Below, piece after piece: positions 5,326 through 9,865 of a stretch of 9,865 nucleotides of DNA. Origin of the DNA: a bacterium (GTDB lineage: Bacteria > Krumholzibacteriota > Krumholzibacteriia > WVZY01); contig JAPUJU010000148.1 of assembly GCA_027296025.1 (NCBI GenBank), forward strand, positions 1-9,865. The letters run 5' to 3'. The notes under the pieces were generated by a model that had not been told where the DNA came from, did no database searches, and saw nothing but the letters and a program-made list of their open reading frames with translations. Position numbers and translations under genes: made by a program. Positions within the stretch are counted from its first letter, which is position 1. Each line of letters opens with the position of its first letter.

Positions 5326-8300
5326 CTATTTGAGAAGCAGCATCTTACGGGTCTCGGAAAACTTGCCGGCCCTCAGGCGGTAGAAATACACTCCGGAGGC
5401 GACCTTGGTGCCGGCGTCACTGCGAGCGTCCCACGTGGCGTCGTGCAAACCGGCAGGGCGCGTCTCGGTGAGGAGCGTGCGGACACGCCGCCCGGTGACG
5501 TCGTAGACGATGATCTGCACGGCCTGCCGTTCCGAAAGCGTGAAACGGATCACGGTCTCCGGGTTGAACGGGTTGGGCGCGTTCTGCCAGAGACTTGTGG
5601 TGTAGAGCACAACGTCGCCGATCGCCGTCGGCACCGTCGGCTCCGAGCTTGCCTCATCCGAGTACCCACCCGCATATCCGTCCAGATCGACAGCGGAGAC
5701 CCGATAATAAACCGTATCGGTTGGCGCACCCAGATTGGATGTTGTATCGGTTGTCGTTGTCACCAAGTTGCCGGGTCCGGGCACGAAGCCGCTGGTGGTG
5801 TCACAGTAGACCGCATAGAAATCGATGTCGCTTTCAGGGTTCGGGGCCCACGACAGAACCACGTCGCCATCGCCGACGTCGGAAACGAGATTCTGCGGAT
5901 AAGACGGCTGATCCATCGTGAATGCGTGCGACCCATAGCGCCCCATGTCACCTCGGGAGCCATCGGGATCGTCGAGTGACGGGTTGGGATCACCGGAGTC
6001 GATAGCCGGCGAGTTCAATGTGAGGTGATAGTCTTCGCTTCCGATATCGGAAAACATCGGGTCGGCATTGAGCGCGCCGGCACCTGCCGAACAACCGTTG
6101 TAATCAACGCCGGTAGAGTTCCACACCAGGTTGTACGCGTTGAGGGGTGGTGTGCCGCTGCATCCGAGTCCGTCACCGATCGTATTGGAGATAATGTTGT
6201 TCACAACCGCGATCGCTGAGCCTGCAATGGAAAGGCCGCCGACACCAGAGCCACCGGTGTTGCTGTCGATCGTATTCCCGACGATCTCACCGGCCGCGAT
6301 TCCGCTCACGAATAACCCGCCGGCTGTATTCGATGCCGTGTTTCCAGCCACGAGGTTATGTCGGATAGTGGCCGTCCCGGCGAGAATGTACAGTCCGCCG
6401 CCGATCAGTGCCGTGTTGCCAACGACCTCGCACTCCGTTGCCGCAATTGTCGATGAGTCTGCCTGCAGCGCGCCACCAAGAATACCGGCGGCGTTTGATT
6501 CAAATCGAACGCTTGTCAGGGTGACATCAGACCCTCCGACATACGCGCCACCGCCACCGAACGAGGCGCTGGAGTTGGTAATAGAGCCCCCGTCGATGGT
6601 GATGCCTGTGGAGTTGCGGATCCAGTAGGAGCCTCCACTGGATGCGTCCGTGTTGCCGTCCAGCGTGTTGTTCGAGGCGGCAATGCCTGCGCATTCATCC
6701 ATGGCGATGCCCGCACCGACCAGCGTCCCCGTCCCCCCGATGACCGCGGAGTTTTTCGTGATGACGTTACCGGACACGGACCCGCTGCAACCGTAGAGGT
6801 ACACGGCGCCACCAACGGTGGCCTCACATTTTGTAATCTGATTGTCTATGATGGTGACAGTACTATTGAGAGCAAAAATGCCACCTCCCCCACTGAAGCT
6901 CGCGGAGGGCGCTCCTGTGCATCTCTCGATAATACAATTGGAGATCGTGACGGTGCTGCCGGTCAAGATCAGAATACCGCCGCCGTAGTTGCCGCTTTCC
7001 GGTTGGATCAACGCCGTGCCGGTACCGTTTCTAAGATGAAATCCATCGAATACGATCGGGTCCGGGCTGAAAAACTGGATGTTGTTGCTGAGTTCGATGA
7101 CCGTGCGGGCCGTGTTGAGGTCGCGCGTGGTGAAGTCATCTGTCCATCCGCCGCTGATGTACAGTCCGTCACTGGTGCCGGTGGAGACGCCAACGAGGGT
7201 CGTTGTGTCGACGTAAACGGTATCACCCGAGGCGGTGGCAGTGAACACGTCCGCGAGCGTTAGCGCAGCCTGTTCCGGAAGGGCGTAGGGGTAAACGTCA
7301 CCGCCCCCTGCAGACACGTAGTGACGTAGCGTGGGGGTTACCAGGAAGCCCATCGCCAGTGTATCCGGCGTAAACGCGTTGTTGACGATTACATCGCGAG
7401 GGCCCAGCAAGGCATTCGATGCGATCGTGATGTTCACAATCAAAGAGTCCGACGATAACGTGTCAACGGCGTTTACTGTGATACCGGCTCCCAAAGTGGT
7501 CGTCGTGAACATGCCGAGGTTGGTACCCTGGAGAATCACGTCCAGCGTCTGGTCAACGAATCCCGACGGGGGATCCAGCTGCACCACTGTCGCGTTGCCA
7601 AACGGCGAGCATCCCCGGGAAAGCAGTTCGGGCCGTAACGCGAGCAGTGTCTGCACCGCTCTGGTCTCGGACAGGGGCGAAAACACATCACGGCACAGCT
7701 TGCGACTGTACGACATGTACTGACGGGGGTCGGGTACATACAGGTCGCTGTTGGTGTCCGTTGCGGTACCGGTATACACGCAATTCGATGTGACAGTACT
7801 GGTGCCAAGTCGTGGGTCGGCGGGAGTATCGCACAGAAGGTCGCCGGCGGTCGAGCAGTTGGACCCGTTGACTAGCTCGCTGCCAAAGGCCGTCTCATGT
7901 GTGTGGAACAGATCAAAATAGTGTCCGATCTCGTGTGGAAACGTTGAAGGATTGTTCGGTACTCCGCTACAGGCGTTGTTTTGAATGATCCCTTGTACGG
8001 ACGAGAACGTGAAAGACGATAAGCCACAAAGTCCCGGAGTTACGGGGGCGAAGTACACGTTGATCGCGGCACTGACGACATTCTGCTGTCGGAGCGTAGT
8101 GTATTCGCCGCCGGTTACGCCCGTGAAATAGGAGTCGTTATCAATATAGTCGACTCCCAGGGAGTAGAAGACGATTCCCGAATTGGCATAAGCGTCGTTC
8201 GCATCGGCGATGGCCTGTGTGTACTGGGACAGTGACATTCCCCCGGTACCGGCCGAACTCCGCACGATGTGGCCTGCAATGGGTACGCAGTAAGGCGGAG

Positions 8301-8499
8301 GGGGGAGTTGGGGCGGAAGCTGCAATGGCTCGCCAGCGAGGATGTCAAGATAGCGCAAGGCTTCCTCCGGTGTCACGGCCGAACCGCATTCAAGTTCGTC
8401 GGCGGATTGGGAAGCCACGGGTTCCGGAGCCAGAAGTGCTACTGTGACAAACGAGAGCGTACCGACAGAAGATAGAACAAGGCTGCGTAAACGGCCCAT
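5326..8499 (-). CDS. Large secreted modular protease: M43 pappalysin-like domain, beta-helix, FN3, T9SS/FlgD-type sorting domain
   Basis: Predicted 1057-residue exported protein. Start at 8499 is supported by GGGAG 8 bases upstream and a signal peptide (SLVLSSVGTLSFVTVALLA, cut near residue 31); an in-frame ATG at 8607 would bury this signal. Domains: a proline-rich stretch (LPPQLPPPPY, 61-70); a metallopeptidase of M43 pappalysin/cytophagalysin type, with HEIGHYFDLFH at 189-199 (His189, Glu190, His193, His199), GDLLCDTPADP at 219-229 and a Met-turn QYMSYS at 260-265; an Ig/IPT-like part about 305-388; a right-handed parallel beta-helix about 470-800 with repeated GGG-I/L/A...NxI...N units and a closing YHLTLNSPAIDSGDP (824-838); an FN3 domain about 865-953; and a C-terminal sorting domain (965-1057) with NAPNPFNPET, YDVTGRRV and GVYFYRL. 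Odd: the Gly usual in HExxHxxGxxH is Asp196. I infer a cell-surface or secreted protease exported by a type IX-like route. It stands alone, converging on the MA-like peptidase gene. Confidence 0.85.
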   Translation of the reverse strand: MGRLRSLVLSSVGTLSFVTVALLAPEPVASQSADELECGSAVTPEEALRYLDILAGEPLQLPPQLPPPPYCVPIAGHIVRSSAGTGGMSLSQYTQAIADANDAYANSGIVFYSLGVDYIDNDSYFTGVTGGEYTTLRQQNVVSAAINVYFAPVTPGLCGLSSFTFSSVQGIIQNNACSGVPNNPSTFPHEIGHYFDLFHTHETAFGSELVNGSNCSTAGDLLCDTPADPRLGTSTVTSNCVYTGTATDTNSDLYVPDPRQYMSYSRKLCRDVFSPLSETRAVQTLLALRPELLSRGCSPFGNATVVQLDPPSGFVDQTLDVILQGTNLGMFTTTTLGAGITVNAVDTLSSDSLIVNITIASNALLGPRDVIVNNAFTPDTLAMGFLVTPTLRHYVSAGGGDVYPYALPEQAALTLADVFTATASGDTVYVDTTTLVGVSTGTSDGLYISGGWTDDFTTRDLNTARTVIELSNNIQFFSPDPIVFDGFHLRNGTGTALIQPESGNYGGGILILTGSTVTISNCIIERCTGAPSASFSGGGGIFALNSTVTIIDNQITKCEATVGGAVYLYGCSGSVSGNVITKNSAVIGGTGTLVGAGIAMDECAGIAASNNTLDGNTDASSGGSYWIRNSTGITIDGGSITNSSASFGGGGAYVGGSDVTLTSVRFESNAAGILGGALQADSSTIAATECEVVGNTALIGGGLYILAGTATIRHNLVAGNTASNTAGGLFVSGIAAGEIVGNTIDSNTGGSGVGGLSIAGSAIAVVNNIISNTIGDGLGCSGTPPLNAYNLVWNSTGVDYNGCSAGAGALNADPMFSDIGSEDYHLTLNSPAIDSGDPNPSLDDPDGSRGDMGRYGSHAFTMDQPSYPQNLVSDVGDGDVVLSWAPNPESDIDFYAVYCDTTSGFVPGPGNLVTTTTDTTSNLGAPTDTVYYRVSAVDLDGYAGGYSDEASSEPTVPTAIGDVVLYTTSLWQNAPNPFNPETVIRFTLSERQAVQIIVYDVTGRRVRTLLTETRPAGLHDATWDARSDAGTKVASGVYFYRLRAGKFSETRKMLLLK

Positions 8500-8507
8500 G
8501 GACGGAT

Positions 8508-8512
8508 CTCCC
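8508..8512 (-). promoter_or_regulatory. Ribosome binding site of the M43 protease gene
   Basis: On the minus strand this reads GGGAG, 8 bases before ATG at 8499. It decides for this start over the in-frame ATG at 8607, which lies upstream of the likely promoter. Confidence 0.75.
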
Positions 8513-8536
8513 TGATTCTTAGGAACGGCACTGAGA

Positions 8537-8550
8537 AGGGGCGGACCCCT
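8537..8550 (-). other. Small hairpin at the predicted 5' end of the M43 protease mRNA
   Basis: On the minus strand AGGGG-TCCG-CCCCT forms a 5-bp GC-rich stem with a tetraloop. If transcription starts near 8546 the hairpin overlaps the very 5' end and could protect the mRNA or modulate initiation. Too short to say more. Confidence 0.3.
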
Positions 8551-8552
8551 GA

Positions 8553-8583
8553 AGTATACCAGATCGGTGAGGTCGTTGATCAA
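8553..8583 (-). promoter_or_regulatory. Probable extended -10 promoter of the M43 protease gene
   Basis: On the minus strand TGGTATACT gives an extended -10: TG, one base, then TATACT (5/6) at 8558-8553. TTGATC (4/6, 8583-8578) lies 19 bases upstream as a weak -35. An extended -10 commonly compensates for a poor -35. Initiation near 8546 leaves a leader of about 46 bases that contains the GGGAG site. Confidence 0.5.
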
Positions 8584-8714
8584 GTGCATTTTGCGCATCG
8601 GTCCCAACGATCGTCAAGACGCAGCGCTATGCCCACGCAACTCAGGTAGCGAAGCGGGACGCCAACGATCAAGAAAACAGTGATTGAACGCACGAGAAAT
8701 ACTATGATAAGCTA
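8584..8714. other. Divergent intergenic region between the M43 gene and the right-end gene
   Basis: The gap from 8500 to 8813 holds no gene. Besides the promoter, hairpin and tRNA-like element listed separately, I see a 9-base direct repeat CCAACGATC at 8604-8612 and 8662-8670. Promoter-like hexamers for the rightward gene are TTGAAC (8684-8689), TATGAT (8703-8708) and TACAAT (8713-8718), but none has acceptable spacing (13 or 23 bases). The rightward promoter therefore stays unassigned. The repeats could be operator half-sites; that is speculation. Confidence 0.3.
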
Positions 8715-8785
8715 CAATGAGTGCGGGGCTTGAACCGGCATCGGTACCCGCTCTGGTGCACCCGGCCTCCGAGCCCTGCTCATTA
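8715..8785 (-). other. Degenerate tRNA-like cloverleaf
   Basis: Read on the minus strand, TAATGAG (8785-8779) and CTCATTG (8721-8715) form a 7-bp acceptor-like stem with one G-U pair, over 71 bases. Next to the 3' strand is a T-arm with loop TTCAAGC and stem GCCGG/CCCGC (4 of 5 pairs; 8739-8723). A GGTGC/GTACC stem (one wobble) stands at the anticodon position but with a 10-base loop, and the D-arm is only GGGC/GGCC (3 of 4 pairs, 5-base loop). It is not a functional tRNA by these loops. It could be a tRNA relic or an unrelated structured element; on the plus strand it also makes an imperfect long hairpin followed by T-rich sequence. Confidence 0.25.
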
Positions 8786-8813
8786 TTCCTTTTCCATTCA
8801 TTAAGCGGCGGCA

Positions 8814-9865
8814 ATGAGAGTTGACCGATTAAGCCAAATTCGGAATTCGAGAAGCGACGTATTTTCATCGGGCTGGGGCCGGCTGAATCGCACCGCCATC
8901 TTCGCAATTCTCCTCTGCCTTGACGCCGTGCTTTGCCAGGCGGCCGACAACACTGAAACAAAGCCGATCCCCGAAACGCCGGTCTCTATGGGACAGCCGG
9001 CGCGTTTACGCCGGAATTGGGGCGCGTTGGGCGGGTACGATGTCGATCGCAGCCAGGCGACCGGCCGCCTACTGGTATATTTGACCAGCACGGGCCGTTT
9101 TCCGGCTATCGGGATAGGCGAGCAAGCCCTGGAGGCTACCGCCGGTGTCACAGGTTCCGATTTTGAGGCGACCTTCGGCGCATATCTCAAAATTCCACTG
9201 ATTCGCATCGGCGCGGAGTATACGTTTCTCAACGACAAAATTGTACCGGTCTTGTCCGCGTTCTTCACTCCCCGCCGCGGCGGGATGTTCCGCCACGGCG
9301 AGCACATTCGCGTTGACTATCACCCAACCGAAAGTGAAATCCTCGTTGGCTTAACCTTCAATTGGCCGCTCAACAAGTACCGCGTGACGCGTCCGACAGA
9401 AAAGTCCACGTCGCTTCCCAAAGGCAGTGTGCCGAAGCCGTCAGCTGCCCTAGATACGGGCGACGGAGCGCGGTTGGCTGAATCGCTGGAGCGGATAGAT
9501 CACGCGATCAGGTGGATGGATCGCATGCTGACGCCACGGTTCCACACCGGTAAAGACTTCGAGAAAAGCGCTGATGGATACCGGCAGCACGTTCGTATGG
9601 CGGGGCACACATTTGCCGTGGAGGATTCGACGTATCATGCGGAGCTCACGGCCGCCTTCACTTTGGCCTCGGGCGACGAGCGAAACGGCCGCGAGCTCGC
9701 ACGTCAGGCCGAATCCATCATCCTCGAGGACGTTGTCATTCCATTCAACAATCTGTTTGGCTGGAACAAGAAGCCGCACCATGCCGGCGGACTCGCCGAG
9801 ACGGCCCTCGACAAGTTCGAAGCCATCCTGGTCGAGGAATCGATCCTCCAGCAAGAGGATGAATC
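8814..9865 (+). CDS. Exported protein of unknown family (3' end outside the window)
   Basis: The frame from ATG 8814 is open for 350 codons to the window edge, so the gene is 3' truncated. An in-frame TAA at 8802-8804 leaves ATG 8814 as the first possible ATG; no good ribosome binding site precedes it. Residues 1-26 form a long polar, basic N-region, then TAIFAILLCLDAVLCQA (27-43) is a signal or anchor helix. Residues about 66-190 look beta-rich and barrel-like (TGRLLVYLTSTGRFPAIGIG, FEATFGAYLKIPLIRIGAEYTF, KIVPVLSAFFTP, SEILVGLTFNWPL). A Pro/Ser/Lys linker (192-215) separates this from a helical part (about 218 onward) rich in charged residues, including ARLAESLERIDHAIRWMDRM, DSTYHAELTAAFTLASGDER and FNNLFGWNKKPHHAGG. 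I recognise no catalytic motif or family. An envelope protein with a small beta domain and a periplasmic helical domain is the cautious reading. The gene is divergent from the M43 protease gene. Confidence 0.65.
   Translation, partial: MRVDRLSQIRNSRSDVFSSGWGRLNRTAIFAILLCLDAVLCQAADNTETKPIPETPVSMGQPARLRRNWGALGGYDVDRSQATGRLLVYLTSTGRFPAIGIGEQALEATAGVTGSDFEATFGAYLKIPLIRIGAEYTFLNDKIVPVLSAFFTPRRGGMFRHGEHIRVDYHPTESEILVGLTFNWPLNKYRVTRPTEKSTSLPKGSVPKPSAALDTGDGARLAESLERIDHAIRWMDRMLTPRFHTGKDFEKSADGYRQHVRMAGHTFAVEDSTYHAELTAAFTLASGDERNGRELARQAESIILEDVVIPFNNLFGWNKKPHHAGGLAETALDKFEAILVEESILQQEDE

Noticed and set aside
6100..7000. Repeated GGTG/CCGCC-type motifs as DNA repeats or a CRISPR-like array
   Set aside because: They are codon-level echoes of Gly- and Asn-rich beta-helix repeats in the M43 protein; spacing and sequence vary and no exact repeat with spacers is present.
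8500..8607. 36-residue N-terminal extension of the M43 protease from ATG 8607
   Set aside because: It lies across the likely promoter and would put the signal peptide in the interior; GGGAG and the signal peptide support 8499.

Overview
The window reads as GC-rich chromosomal DNA from a Gram-negative bacterium, most likely an FCB-group or candidate-phylum lineage (Eisenbacteria, Latescibacteria, Zixibacteria or KSB1 type). The main clue is the large secreted protein on the minus strand: it ends in an FlgD/T9SS-type sorting domain with the NAPNPFNPET and GVYFYRL signatures common in those groups. A beta-barrel outer-membrane protein, several signal peptides and good GGAGG-type ribosome binding sites agree with this. 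Taxonomy is inferred from these features, not from a marker gene.

Layout. Plus strand, 1-1712: the 3' end of a DNRLRE-like surface protein, then an OmpP1/FadL/PorV-like beta-barrel whose start region touches the preceding stop. Positions 1713-1992 are a 280-base gap with a GC-rich nested hairpin, a perfect 12-base palindrome and a promoter. Positions 1993-3117 encode an exported TPR-repeat protein, closed by a 14-bp rho-independent terminator (3145-3186). Directly behind the terminator comes mnmA (tRNA 2-thiouridylase). It overlaps by 20 bases a gene for a membrane-anchored HExxH peptidase of the MA-like type (4297-5256). A large minus-strand gene (8499 down to 5326) converges on it. It encodes a modular secreted metalloprotease: M43 pappalysin-like domain, Ig/IPT-like region, right-handed beta-helix, FN3 and C-terminal sorting domain. 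A 314-base divergent intergenic region (8500-8813) follows. Last is a plus-strand gene starting at 8814 that stays open to the window end (350 codons so far) and that I cannot assign to a family.

How the genes fit together: most encode envelope or secreted proteins (DNRLRE-like protein, barrel, TPR protein, MA-like peptidase, M43 protease, exported unknown), with one housekeeping tRNA-modification enzyme among them. The barrel resembles the PorV/FadL class, and the M43 protein carries a sorting domain of the kind exported through type IX secretion, so a functional link is possible but unproven.

The observations most worth a second look are: the terminator lying 6 to 36 bases before the possible mnmA start codons, leaving no room for a separate promoter; two degenerate tRNA-like structures, in opposite orientation, one at each side of the M43 gene; the structured 1745-1865 intergenic segment with its own possible promoter; and the unassigned open gene at the right end. 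I see no CRISPR array, insertion sequence, phage gene or intact tRNA/rRNA. No clearly new multi-gene system stands out.
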